The position numbers and the translations under genes are program-made. The notes beneath the pieces are model-generated. The model was given only the letters and a program-made list of their open reading frames with translations. It was not told where the DNA came from and ran no database searches. From Septoria linicola (lineage: Eukaryota > Ascomycota > Dothideomycetes > Mycosphaerellales > Mycosphaerellaceae), in contig CP099424.1 of assembly GCA_024114885.1 (NCBI GenBank), positions 1,550,001-1,614,000 on the forward strand: a DNA stretch of 64,000 nt. Reading direction: 5' to 3'. Shown here piece by piece: positions 1-11,188 of the stretch; positions within the stretch are counted from its first letter, which is position 1, and every line of letters begins with the position of its first letter.

Positions 1-2241
1 GTATGCATTCTGTAGAATTTGGCCGGGAGCTCCAGAGCCTGATGGTTGCTGTGTGAGTGTCACCGAGCCAATAGCCATGACGCGGTTTGGAGGTGCCTGC
101 TTTTGCTCTTGCTGAGATTGGAGTTGCATGGTGCTCTGTGCGAGGCCTTCTCCTACGATGATCGCTGACGGAACAGCCGCACTGGCTACCTGTCCACCCA
201 CCGTCTGAGCATTGCCGCCGACTACCAAGGTCTGTGAGCCCACGATAAACGCTGTTGCATCATTCGCGAAAGCGTTGACGAATGCGCTGCCGGTGTTCTG
301 TGTTGGTGCAGGGACTATGTCATTCGCCTGAGCGGATTGCGAGGACGGAGCAGCTTGTGCAGGCTGATCTACGCTAGATGACTGTCTTTGCGCGGCCATG
401 CCGACATGTGGGCCCACATGCACGTCTGCCGTACTTGTAGGCACTGCTAGATGCGAGTTCGGAAGTGGAGCTTCTGTTTTCTGCAGCTCTGTCACGGCAG
501 GCTGAGCAGGAATGGCTGGGGTGGCCTCTGGTACGTACGTCCTGGTCGTCGTTGCCGGAGTTGCTGCCAGCATGTGAGGTAACGTGGGCTCTGCTGCAGC
601 AGTCTGTTGTATGAGTGCAATGGGAGGATCCCATATACCGAACTGCAGCCAACGAGCATTGTTTCTGTAAAGCTCGTGCAGCTCGGAAGTGAAAGTCTCC
701 TCTTCTATGATGTATGGCTCGTAGTCGTTTAGGATTGTCCAGTCCTGCACTTCGGTGCTGTTGAGGACACCAGGTCTATTACAGTATTGCATATACATCT
801 TTGGCCCTTGCCAATACGCTGCCACCGGCACGTTTTGATAACAGTCTGGTCCCTGCCCATCCTGTACAGTGAATGTGCCATCACTAGATTCGCACATCCA
901 GTTCAGATCGCTGTAGTCAAACGGATAGCGAGGAGCTGCGCCCACGTCATTTCGACGAATGCTGGACAGATGGCCTGCCAGCATCGTCCGGATTGTCTTG
1001 GTGATGGTAGGTCCACATCCATCGGCTCGCCGCACAGTTGAGTACACCATAGCGATCATAGGAGAAGTGATCGTGATCCTGTCTGTAACAATAGTATTCG
1101 GTCCATCTGCAGTGCGAGTGCCAGGTATCGTCTCTGCCGTTTGCATTGCCTCAACTTCGTTGGCCTTTGTACAAAACAGCTTGCTGATGTTATCGTCTTT
1201 CGCTCGGACTGGCCAGTACAACAGTTGTGCATGTTCAGCAAGTACTTCGTTTGTGAAATTGCCATAGCCGGGAACCATTGGTGGCACGCACCATACACTA
1301 CTCGTAGGGATTACTGTGCCAGATGTGGCGCGCGGAGGCTCGTACATGGTAGTGTTGGCGTATAGCACTTTCAGCTTCGCAGTGTTGAACCAGTGGTGAA
1401 GCGATGTGCATTCCTGCGGTCCAATGGTACATGGTGCGGGTGTAGGATAAGGACCAGAAAGATGGGTCACGGTTTGTGTGTAGCATACTCCAGATATAGT
1501 AGACGACGACAGATACCTTCCTGGACCTATGGCCCTTGGGTTGCCATCGCATAGAGTCGTGGTGCGGGCTGCAGCTATTCCACCATTGATGTGAGCCAAG
1601 GTTGCAGGCGCAGTGATAGTCCAAGTGATCTCTGACAGTTCAGAAGCATAGCCTGGAATTAAGCATTAGCTCTAGCTTAACGTGTCATCGCGCTGGTACT
1701 GACTTGTCTCTGCCGCGTGCGAACTGATATATGCACGCGATGCATTCAGCCATGAGTAGAGATCTATCTGGCAGCTACTGGCCGCAGCATAGCCTTGGGC
1801 TAGTCTGGAAGGAGTAGGTCGTGTGGTCGTGATGTTCCCGTGAAGCCGCGTGCCATTTTGTCCTGCAACATGGAGAGTCGGGAGGACGGAAGATGAACCG
1901 GTCCAGGATGGAGGAGATCTTGTCGTTTGCGTGTAAGATGGTGTGATGCTTGTTCGAAGAGGAACACTTGTTTTAGAGTGGTAAGTTGAAGGAGGTCCTG
2001 TCGTGTCTGCCTCGCCGGTCACTCCCAATCCTTGAAGAATGAAGTCCGCGAGGTGCGCATTCGTTATAGATGATGAGCCAGCAATCACATCCAAAGAATA
2101 CGCTCAAGGGACGGTGGTAGACTTCGAACCAGATTGATTCCTCGCTGCCGTCGAAACGCTGTCAGTCGTATCATTAGCCGCTCTGATCGTCGTTACTGCA
2201 GTACACAAGGGAGTGAGGAGGGCGAGGATGCGCCACGACAT
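1..2241 (-). CDS. secreted Ser/Thr-rich surface protein, 3' end outside window
   Basis: Reading right to left, an ATG at 2241 opens a hydrophobic signal-peptide-like start (MSWRILALLTPL). After an intron at 1703-1653 (GTCAGT donor, CTAAT branch, CCAG acceptor), a frame with no stop runs more than 540 codons to the left edge. The product is rich in Ser, Thr, Pro and Cys pairs and has several N-glycosylation sites. It ends in a region with repeated units of the type FIVGSQTLVVGG, which I associate with fungal cell-wall or GPI-anchored proteins of unknown function. Function is not known; an extracellular location is inferred. An in-frame TGA at 2106-2104 must be removed by splicing. The best candidate intron is 2204-2103 (GTACTG...TTGAG), which keeps the frame; otherwise the gene is broken. 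The C-terminus and any GPI signal lie outside the window. Confidence 0.7.
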
Positions 2242-3646
2242 TTGTGAAGGAACAACTCGGCATAAAGAATGACTGCAAATGATGATGGATCAGAATGCAG
2301 GCAGGCAGCCCTCGCAAGCATTTTCACATCCTCAACTTGCCGTCTTCAGCTGATCTCCTGATTGCAGCCCCAGAGGTGTGAGGATGGGTGGGGCTTGGCA
2401 AGCACATACAGTAGAGTTCAAGCCCTCAGGCGCAGTGATATTGCGATTGCGATCCTTCGCCACACTAATGATCGTCAGCGAACCCGCAAGAATCTCTGGC
2501 GCCACGGCCTGCCTTCCTTCAAGAAATACAGCAGCGGACGCTCTCGCTCAGAATCGCGAAGCCCCAACACTTGTACACACAGAGCAGGACAATTGTGTCG
2601 GATCCTATTGTGCCACCGGCCATAGATTTGTTAGCAACAGCGGCAGAAGCCTTGAACGTGCAGAGCTTCGCGCTTCTTGAACGTGTCTAGATTGCCTTTA
2701 GCCCGCGCTTAAAGAATGAAAGGAGGCTCTGCTCGATTATAGCGCGATGAAAGGCGACGCCTGTGTTCGCGGAGAAGGGGTGAAGAAAGCTTGTCAAGGC
2801 TTTTCTCGAGGGTGACCACGATGTCGGTAGGGACGGATTCTGCGAGGGTGTTGAGCCTGCATGTGTAAGTTGCTAGAAAACTGTGAGCACACTGTTTGTA
2901 CCACGACAGTAACATCCGCTGCCTGGTAATTCTTTGTGACGCGACTAGCCCGCCATGCTCTCAGACAGTCACTTTCGGGTCTTGGACCGTGAGCAAGGAG
3001 TGGCCGGGAATGTGGACCACAGAGAGAAAAATGCCGCGGTACAGCATTTGGTGTTGCTGCAATCTTGGCTATCAGCCAGAACATGTTGGGTTCACGCCTG
3101 GCATTGATAGATCGGTCTGCCACTCGCCAGATGGCTAGCTTGTTCGGGTGACTAGCCTTTACTGCTCGATACGATGCTGACTTCCGCGTACATACGTCGA
3201 GGCGACCATCGGGAGGTTCTTTATGCCTTGATATGACAGGCGGCTAAGAATGTGCAGAGCAAGGACGCGTGGTGTTCGCGTTTCGTGTCCATGCCAAGAT
3301 GGCGCTAACTTAGAGACACTGGCTGATGGGTGTCGATCTTCCATTGCAACCACAGCCCAGACTGCACGCTACAATGCCATCTTGGAGCAGAGAAGGTACT
3401 TTTGATATGGATGTGAAGTGGACAAGTCGACGGACGCTACTTGGGAACCATCGAGTGCAGTTCAAATGTCAAACATCGCGATACACATCCCCCTGAATTA
3501 CTGTACGCTTATCAAGTTTCACCATCACATAAAACTGAGCTCTTTCCGGCTTCGTCTTACTACGTCACGCCTTAGCTTATCGCGTTGACCTTCTGTGACG
3601 GAACTTTGTCTAAACAGCAACATGCGTCGATGACCACGGCAGCACC
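2242..3646. other. intergenic, no gene recognised
   Basis: About 1.4 kb between the divergently transcribed secreted-protein gene and the seipin gene. Several ORFs of 60-110 codons occur, but they overlap on both strands and resemble no family I know. No tRNA or repeat seen. Confidence 0.6.
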
Positions 3647-5001
3647 ATGGCCTCGAGTCCACGACAGAAATACCTGGAAGACGAGGAAGACGCGCGACCT
3701 CAAGGCCTAACTGCTGCGATCAAAGTACTGATGCTACAGCATGACTGCTTGGACATCTCACTGACATTTGGCAGTCTGCCATCCTTCGTCCTATACAGCC
3801 CTTTGTCTCGCGAACAGCTCTGCGCGCCTACCTCACGACGTTTCTCGTCTTTTCCGCGACATTTGTTCTACTCGCTCTAGCCACGACTGCATATGTGCTG
3901 TTCTATTGGTCTTACATCCCACGCATAGGCTTCGAACGCACTATTCACCTGCAGTTCGACAATGTCTATAGACCACACGAACAATTACACCGCAATGTCA
4001 TCGCGCGTACGAAAGAGCACCCCTACCCCTATGGAAGTGTTGATCTGTCCCCGGAGCTCGTACGTGGCCAGGGTTACGATGTTGTGGTAGAGCTCGATAT
4101 GCCTCGAACGAGGGAGAATAGGGATGCAGGCAACTTCATGCTAGAAGTGATCATGTACGCTGCAGATGACAGGAAGAGCGCCCCTTCTGAGAGCATCATA
4201 GATGCGGCAAGATTGGTTGTAACACCGTCGAGCGCCAGAGAGGACAATGGCGCTGTGCTTGCCGTGGCCAGAAGACCAGCAATCGTACCCTGCAGAAGTT
4301 GGATCGTGGACTGGATACATACTGCAAAGAGTCTGCCATGGTACTTCTTCAACCTGAGGGAAGAGAAGGACAAGTTGCGGATACCCGTCTTCGAGAAAGC
4401 CATCTTTGGCAAGGGCAGAGCTGGGCTACCCGCTGTCTTACATCTAGAGGTACAGAGCACGCATCGGTTGCAAATATACAGCGCTGTGGCGCACTTTCGA
4501 GCGCGGTTCACTGGACTCAGATGGATCATGTACAACCACCGCGTCGTGTCAGCATTGGTGTTCATCACGGCTTTCTGGATTACCGAACTGGTCTTCTTCG
4601 GCCTGGCATGGGGCGTGGTATCGTTCTACATCTCTTCACCGAAGAACGAAAGTGATGTCAAAGCAGAACTGAAGGACAGCGCGAGCAAGCTCAAGCAGGA
4701 AGAAGAAGAGACAAAGTCTACACTTTCGGATACTGAGCGAACATTTCCAACACTAGCTGGACAGGCTCCGTTACGTTATTCTTCTCCTACGAATGGTATA
4801 AAACAGGAGGAAGATGATGAAGAGCCTGCATTGCCGCCTGTTACACCAGCCGCGGAAGCTGACGATGAGGACGAAGATGTTGACTTCTTCGATTCGGGCA
4901 TCGGAACTTCTATGGAGTCGAGCAATCCTAGTCGTAGAGACAGCATGCGACGACGACGCGGGCGTATTAGTGACATTCCTGACGCAGACAAGGCATACTA
5001 G
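3647..5001 (+). CDS. SEI1: seipin (lipid-droplet assembly membrane protein)
   Basis: Two exons, 3647-3724 and 3775-5001, joined over a 50-nt intron (GTACTG...GGCAG), encode 434 residues. Seipin forms an oligomeric ring in the ER membrane at sites of lipid-droplet budding. The layout fits: a short cytosolic N-terminus, a first membrane segment at about residues 45-71, a lumenal beta-rich domain, a second membrane segment at about 284-312, then a long acidic, Ser-rich cytosolic tail typical of filamentous-fungal seipins. The family call rests on this topology and on conserved stretches such as YWSYIPR after TM1 and LPWYFFN in the lumenal domain. The frame is continuous across the intron and the start lies in a good context (ACCATGG). 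Fairly sure of the family. Confidence 0.88.
3725..3774 (+). other. intron of seipin gene
   Basis: 50-nt intron, GT donor at 3725, CTGAC-type branch site, GCAG acceptor ending at 3774; removal joins the N-terminal exon to the first membrane segment in frame. Confidence 0.85.
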
Positions 5002-5750
5002 GAGGCTTTCGAGTACATCTTCAACTCTGAAGATAGCAGTGAGATGTGGAAAGACAGAACGCTGCATGAGAAATGAGGACGAGAAAAGTGTTAGTGCCCT
5101 GCACGGCGTACAGTGAAGTCGTATATCAGAGCTGAACACAATGATGTACCCCCGAGGCACGATGCTCAGACCTGAATGTAGCACACATCTTACGCTTCTC
5201 CATGAACCTGTTGTGTCAGCTCTACCTAGCTGCACACCTTTGCTGCTCCACCGGCATGATTCCGCTCATGAAATTTGAAGACGCGGGGTCTTGGATGCTG
5301 AACTGGACTTCAACCTAACAATGTCAGCTACAGCTCTGCACGACATCATCAGCTCATATCTTTATCGATATGAAATTTCGCGTTCACTTCCGAATGTGGA
5401 TGCTATAGCATCAGTCAAGAAATGGCTAAGGATGGCCGGCGTGGGTTCAGAAGTGACTATCGTGCAGCGAAGACAGGTATAGAAAAGATCTGCATCGCCG
5501 GAATCTGCCGGATACCATGATTGGTTTATAGGGCTCACGCAAAACTGGACGAGAAAGACCCGAGTTCTTGGTCACTTCAACATCGCACTCGGCACCGAGA
5601 CCTAAAACCTGAGCATGCCCAGGCAAACAGGCAGCGTAGAGATGCGCCCAGGACTGTGGCACTCCTAGGTACACTGCATATTCATGGGAAACGATCGGTA
5701 ACGAGCGCTCGGGGCCTAGAACCTCACGCACCGCCAAGCTGAAATGCGCC
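5002..5750. other. intergenic, no gene recognised
   Basis: Separates the seipin stop from the Zn2Cys6 regulator start; both genes are on the plus strand, so it holds the seipin 3' end and the regulator promoter. Short overlapping ORFs on both strands look like chance frames. Confidence 0.6.
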
Positions 5751-7951
5751 ATGGACTCGACGCAGAAAAGAGACAACCACACGCCATCATGCTCTGTATG
5801 CCAGAGACGAAAGGTTAAATGCGATCGCGTGTATCCTTGTGCTGCTTGTAAGAAACCTCAGTGTCAGGGTCATCCAGGATCGGTACTGACTTAAAGTCTA
5901 GGCACAAAGTCGGGCCTCGAATGTGTGTTTCCAGCACCAGTGAGTGCTTCCACGTGGAAACTTCACCTCCTTCTGCAATACTGAAAACCAGATAGGGCAC
6001 TCACGGCAAACGCAAGAGGCGCAATACTGGACATCAGTCTGGTGCGCAAGATGCGGCTAGCAAATTATCGTCAACGACCGCCACAGTAGGCACATTCAGA
6101 GAGTCGGCCAACGACATCCCATCTCCGGAGTCTACAGAATCCCAAAGCGGAGGGACTGGTACTGCTCGATTAGTTTCAGAAGGTAATGGATATCGCTACG
6201 TTAATAATCACTTGTGGAATGCTATTTCGACCGATCCTCATGCCTCCAACGGTAGTCCTGGTGTCAGTCCAGAGGATGCGAAGCCGAGTCCTGGCACGCT
6301 TTCTGGTCATGCGATCTATGAGGACGTTGCTGCAAGACAAGGCGGCAGTGTAGGTGGCAGGAACTTCATCTTCGGCGCTCATCCAGATCAATCGGGCACC
6401 TTCCAAGCACCTGCAAGCCACGTGGTCTTCCTCTGGCAGACGTTTCAGGCCAATGTTGATCCCGTCATGAAGATTTCTCACGCGCCGTCCGTGCAGAACA
6501 CAGTCCTTGGCCAGATAGGACATTCGATTCTGCCACCCAACGAGCAGGCTCTCGTGTACGCGATATATCTGATTAGTGTGGTGTCGCTCACCAACGAACA
6601 GTGTGGAGAATCACTGGGCGAGTCGCGAAATGGCTTACTCCAGAAATATCGCGAAGCCACAGAAGCCGCACTTTCGGCGGCCAACTTCATCACGACTACG
6701 GATATCATGGTTCTCCAGGCATTGATCTATTACCTCACGGCTCTACGGAGCATAGGTGAAGTCCAGCTTGTGTGGTCGTTTCTTGGGATCGCCATTCGCA
6801 TTGCTGGGACACTTGGACTGGCTCGTGACGGAACATCTCTTGGATTGTCGCCGTTCGATACGGAGATGCGCAGGCGCCTGTGGTGGGGACTTGTCTATTT
6901 TGATGGCCGCATGGCAGAACTCGTCGGTCAAGATGGAGATCTGATGGGCAGCAATTTCGACGCAGGAGCACCTGCGAACCTGAACGACAGCGATCTGTTT
7001 CCAACGATGATCAGGCTGCCAGACTCACGCCGCGAACCGTCTGAAGCGGCATATCTCCAAGCGCGTGTGCTCTGCATAACAGTCGCACGCAGTCTTCAAA
7101 GCATAACTGGTCCTTCAGGAACGTGGCATCGACTACATGATGCAAGCATGCCTAGGTCCGAAAAGCTCGAGATAATGCATCGCATTGAACAGCGATACAA
7201 TGAGGAGATTCTGGAGCCCTGCGACCCAACAGTACCATTGCAGTGGCTCAGCATCAACACCGCCAAGACCTTTGCGACCAAGCTACGCCTCATATCCAAA
7301 ATTCCGATCGTAAGCCTCGACAGGGATTGGGAGAATTCCGATGGCTTCTCGGAGAACGCCTTCATACTAAGCATGGACTTATTGCAAATCCAGCTGAATC
7401 TGTGGTGCGAGCCAATGGTTCAGCCGTGGAAGTGGCATTGGCAAGCACATTTCCAATGGTATGCTCTGGTGACTTTGCTGCGCCAGACTAGGTTGCGTCG
7501 TGCGGGTTCTGGCGCTTCAAGGGCTTGGACATTGATCCGGAAGGTGTTTGATATTATCATCCCAAGCCTGGAACTCGGCCAGAAGAAAAGCTTGCTCCTG
7601 GAGGGCATCCATTCACTGCTCAATGCCGCTAAGCGCAAGCAAGACGTGCCTCAATCGGTGGCGCATCCATCCAACAGCGACCAGACATTGCCGATGACCT
7701 CGAGCGAGCCAGTTCCAACACCAGGATTCCAGAGTGCGAACACTTATCCCACAGCCAATTCAGGTTATGATACTCAGGTCCACAGCGGCTTCATCCCTAG
7801 TATGGGCGTTGGTCAACAAACGCCAGGTCCTAATTCTTTCGGGCAGCCTTTCATGGACAATTTTGAGGATCCCGTTCTTGGCGGTCTCGACTTAACGGCC
7901 ATAGACTGGGTAGAGTTCGATCGACTGGCATCGGAATTGTCGCAACAGTGA
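5751..7951 (+). CDS. Zn2Cys6 fungal transcription factor
   Basis: Three exons (5751-5847, 5902-5939, 5996-7951) give 696 residues. The binuclear zinc cluster is complete at residues 14-40 with spacing CX2CX6CX5CX2CX6C. The codon for the fifth cysteine is split by the first intron (GTAAGA donor at 5848), which strongly supports that splice. A basic stretch (GKRKRR) follows the cluster. The middle of the protein matches the fungal-specific transcription factor domain, with the typical RRRLWWGLVYFD segment at about residue 300. The C-terminus is Pro/Ser/Gln-rich and acidic, as in activation regions. Such proteins bind CGG triplets in the nucleus. The gene ends 470 bp before a co-oriented FAD monooxygenase, so regulation of that neighbour is possible, but the target genes cannot be read from sequence. 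Confidence 0.9.
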
Positions 7952-8009
7952 ACAGCTGCAGAGGATATCAGAAATTACCATTCCCGGTCTCACTGGGATC
8001 TTTCGAGAC

Positions 8010-8036
8010 CATATATATGTCCCGACTCCGACTCGG
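8010..8036 (+). promoter_or_regulatory. TATA-like run and CCG-N3-CGG site before the monooxygenase
   Basis: An alternating AT run at 8011-8018 is followed by CCG-ACT-CGG at 8028-8036. Paired CGG triplets are the usual binding unit of Zn2Cys6 proteins, and such a regulator is encoded just upstream. A site this short is expected by chance at moderate frequency, so this is only a candidate. Confidence 0.25.
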
Positions 8037-8419
8037 TCCCGAAAGACTTGGTTAGGGAGATGAGGGTCACACGTGATCCATGGCTAGGACCATACTAACC
8101 CAACCAGGTCCCGGCTCAAGGAGCCGAAGACGAAGTTCATGAGACACACTCATCGCAAGACCTATGGAACGACACTGCAGGGAATGTTGCATATATGTCG
8201 GCGCTCTGGTCGCCGACGTTGCCGTCTCCTGATAAGATATGGGCTTTCATCATGAGCTGGAGCACGTCGCGGAGGCTACTGACTTCGATGGGCGGTTACG
8301 AACATGTGTATGAGAGGACACAAGAGTCGCTCTGGACCTCTTCGAGTAAAATCGCCAGGTTTGAAATTGATCCAAGCACAAGTTCGTACCACCAGGACAG
8401 CAAGTCATACCTACATATT

Positions 8420-10010
8420 ATGGGGGCACTGCAGCAAAGTCTGCCTGTTCAAGAGGCCATTCACGGCGACCACAACAACGAGTCAAGCCCCTCAACGCAA
8501 GACGAAGTCAATTGTGCTGCACCTACCGGCATCAACATCCTCATCATAGGCGCAGGTGTTGGAGGCCTTGCAGCAGCACTCGAGTGCCACCGCAAGGGGC
8601 ACACTGTTCGAGTGTTGGAACGACCCACGACAGCAAGTGCTGAAGGTTAGACATACAGCCTTGTCCCAATTTCACCCACGCTCACTTTTGACAGGCGACA
8701 TGTCTACCATTGGCGCGAGTGGTCTGCGCTTGTTGGACAACTACCCAAGCATGAAGCGCGAGTACGAAGAGATCGCAGTCCACAACTTATGGCTTCGTTA
8801 TCGCAAGTGGACTGGAGAAGACCTTGGCGAGCCGTTTCCTTTCGGTGCTGGAGCCAAAGGTGCAGAAGTGAATAAGCACGCCGATAGACCACCAATGAGC
8901 ACCGCGCTCAGACCACTCTTCCATGCTATGCTATATCATCAGCTCGACCGATTCGGGATCAAGGTACAGCTCAATACGAATGTGCGAGAATTCTACAAAG
9001 ATATCGAGAAGAGAATAGGTGGCGTGGTGACGGACACAGGCGAGCATTTTGAAGCAGACCTCGTCATTGCTGCAGACGGTCTGCACTCCAAGTCACGCTC
9101 CCTCATTCCAAATTCAGCAGCAGAGGCGAAGCCCACAGGTCGGACCATCTTTCGTTGTTCCTTTCCTCTTGAAATCGCTGTAGCAGACCCACTGGTCGCT
9201 GAGACCTTCGGCCTACTGAACGGACAGAACCCGCTCATGCAAGTATGGCTTGGCCCAGAAACACATGCTGTGGTTCTGGCCTACGTTGACAAGCATGGCA
9301 TGAACGGCCGCCTGTGCTTCGGTGTCTCCTTCCGCGAAGATGAATCTACCACGAGAAAAGAATCTTGGAACGAAACCATCTCCTCCGAAGAAGTACTAGC
9401 AGTCATGAACCGTCTCTCGGGCTGGAGTGAGGCCATGAAACAACTCATCCGCATCACGCCACCCACACACATAGTGGCCTGGCCCCTCAAACCTCGCAGC
9501 CCCAGCTCTCAATGTCATTCTCCTGGCGGCCACGTCCTTCAACTCGGTGACGCCGCGCACCCGTTTCTCCCCACATCTGGCAACGGAGCCACTCAAGCCA
9601 TCGAAGACGCCATCACCATCGCCGTCTGTCTCGCACAGTCTTACCATAATCAGACCTCCATCCCCACCGCAGTCAAAGTCAACAATCTCCTCCGCGCCGA
9701 CCGCGTCTCCTGCGCGCAACTCCTCGGCTTCGTGAACGCTGCTCGCGTGCAAAAGACTGATTTGGAAAAAGTCGGCAACGATCCGAGTACAGTGCAGCAT
9801 AAGACGCCCAAGTGGCTTTGGGCATTGGATGCGGAGAAGTATGCCGATGAGTTCTATGACGAGGCTGCTGCGAGTCTAGAAGTAGGAGTACCGAGGTTCC
9901 AGAACACAAACATCCCGAACGACTACACGCCAAAGCCGTGGACGATTGATGAGGTAGAGGCTTTGCAGAAGGCTGGAAAGCCGATTGAGTTGAAAGGAGA
10001 CTGGAGCTGA
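8420..10010 (+). CDS. FAD-dependent monooxygenase (salicylate-hydroxylase-like)
   Basis: Exons 8420-8645 and 8695-10010, intron of 49 nt (GTTAGA...GACAG), 513 residues. The N-terminal Rossmann motif GAGVGGLAAALE and the following acidic strand end (VLER) bind FAD. The second FAD motif LGDAAHPFLPTSGNGA lies at about residues 355-370. This is the group A aromatic hydroxylase type (FAD_binding_3), which uses NAD(P)H and O2 to hydroxylate or decarboxylate small ring compounds; the substrate is unknown. An in-frame ATG at 8195 would add 75 residues unlike the family, so I start at 8420. It follows the zinc-cluster regulator and converges on the small secreted protein gene 172 bp downstream. No membrane anchor is seen. 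Confidence 0.85.
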
Positions 10011-10182
10011 AATTGAAGGCGGTCTGAAGATCAACATAATCCTCGATACCTCAGCTGTGCCAACACGAATGCATATCAGCGTACTATCACAGCAAATCGA
10101 TCTTACGACAGCGAAACCACCACGCCCTCAATCAAAACTGACTCTAACCCCCATCTCCCTTCCTCTCCCTTCCCTTTCTCCT

Positions 10183-10762
10183 CTACGAAAAAATCCCAGA
10201 CTTATCCCAACACCACTGATAAAACTGCTGCCCCGACTCCTTGCACTTGTTATCCCACTCGCAGTTATCAATCACATCGCCGCCGAGATCGTTGTTCGTT
10301 GAACACTGTTTCGCGCCACAACAGTCAGCTGTATTACTCTCCTCTCTTTCTCCGCTCTCCTTTGATTCTACACTCTCTCTTCGTGTAAAGGAAACGGGGG
10401 ATGGGGAGGATACCTGATGATGAGGATCAACATTATAACTCACGCCGCCGGCTACACCTTGGGCATAACTCTTGCATGCTGCTTCTGTTACGGCGTCGTT
10501 TTGGAGCTGTGGAGAGTGTTAGCGATGGAGCGTCAGCGACGGGACGGGGCGTAAGAAGAAGTCGAATGGATCAAGCGAAGTGTGTGTATGTATGTGTGGT
10601 CAAGGAAGAGAAAAAGGAAGAGAAAAGGGAGGAAGGATGGATGGATGGACTTGCATCATTTCCAGCATCGTGGCATTTGCAGTTGCGGTACTTCGCGCAT
10701 GCTTCCGCTCCTCGGAACGCAAGAGCGCTGATGAGGGGGAGAAGAATGCCTGAGAGATGCAT
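10183..10762 (-). CDS. small cysteine-rich secreted protein A (107 aa)
   Basis: Three exons: 10762-10655, 10506-10414 and 10305-10183. The product has a signal peptide (about residues 1-20) followed by a mature part with eight cysteines (22, 28, 30, 47, 68, 82, 88, 99), ending in a QQFYQWCWDK segment. The first intron (10654-10507) starts with GC (GCAAGT) and not GT; it is the only donor that keeps the frame, and the same is seen in the paralogue at 30.6 kb. The second intron (10413-10306) is GT-AG. Size, signal peptide and cysteine content are those of a fungal apoplastic or effector-like protein. No function is claimed. It converges with the FAD monooxygenase upstream of it in coordinates. 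Confidence 0.75.
10507..10654 (-). other. GC-AG intron of secreted protein A
   Basis: Donor GCAAGT directly after the Asp codon, acceptor CCACAG; 148 nt. It contains short GGAT repeats. The intron position and GC donor are shared with the paralogous gene near 30.7 kb. Confidence 0.7.
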
Positions 10763-11188
10763 GGTCGTGGAGATGTGGAAGGGGGTTTGTGCGATTGAAG
10801 AAGTATGTATGTATGTATTGCCCAACGACTGAAGAGTGCTTGGAGGAGGCGAGGAAGGATCTTGACTATCATATATCTTCATGAGTGAAGAGCCGGACCA
10901 CTATAACTCCGTCAGTCTGGCCCAGACCACAATCGATCTATGTATCAAGCTATCCCGCACTATTGTATCGACTGTCTCAAGGCAGAATCTCGTCGAGGAT
11001 GTGGTTGGTTCGTTTCTTGGTGGGAACTTAAGCGATATATGTGGATGAAGATCGGGATGAGTGCTTAGTACAAGGTTAGTCATTGGTGTGAGTCTTGTTC
11101 TAGTTAGGCGAGAGCACCACTCGTGAAGTGCAATTGCATTGGTGTTGTTGATAGTAGACCAATGCTGATACCAATTCCATCTACGATG
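10763..11188. other. intergenic; promoter side of secreted protein A
   Basis: Holds a short GTAT repeat near 10803-10818 and a TATA-like ATATAT at about 10870-10876, some 110 nt upstream of the secreted-protein start. The rest shows nothing recognisable. Confidence 0.45.

Noticed and set aside
2362..2680. overlapping 87- and 100-codon frames
   Set aside because: Two frames overlap in the same direction and neither resembles a protein family; no supporting start context.
5751..10762. a secondary-metabolite gene cluster
   Set aside because: A regulator, a monooxygenase and a secreted protein are adjacent, but no backbone synthase, prenyltransferase or terpene cyclase gene is present.
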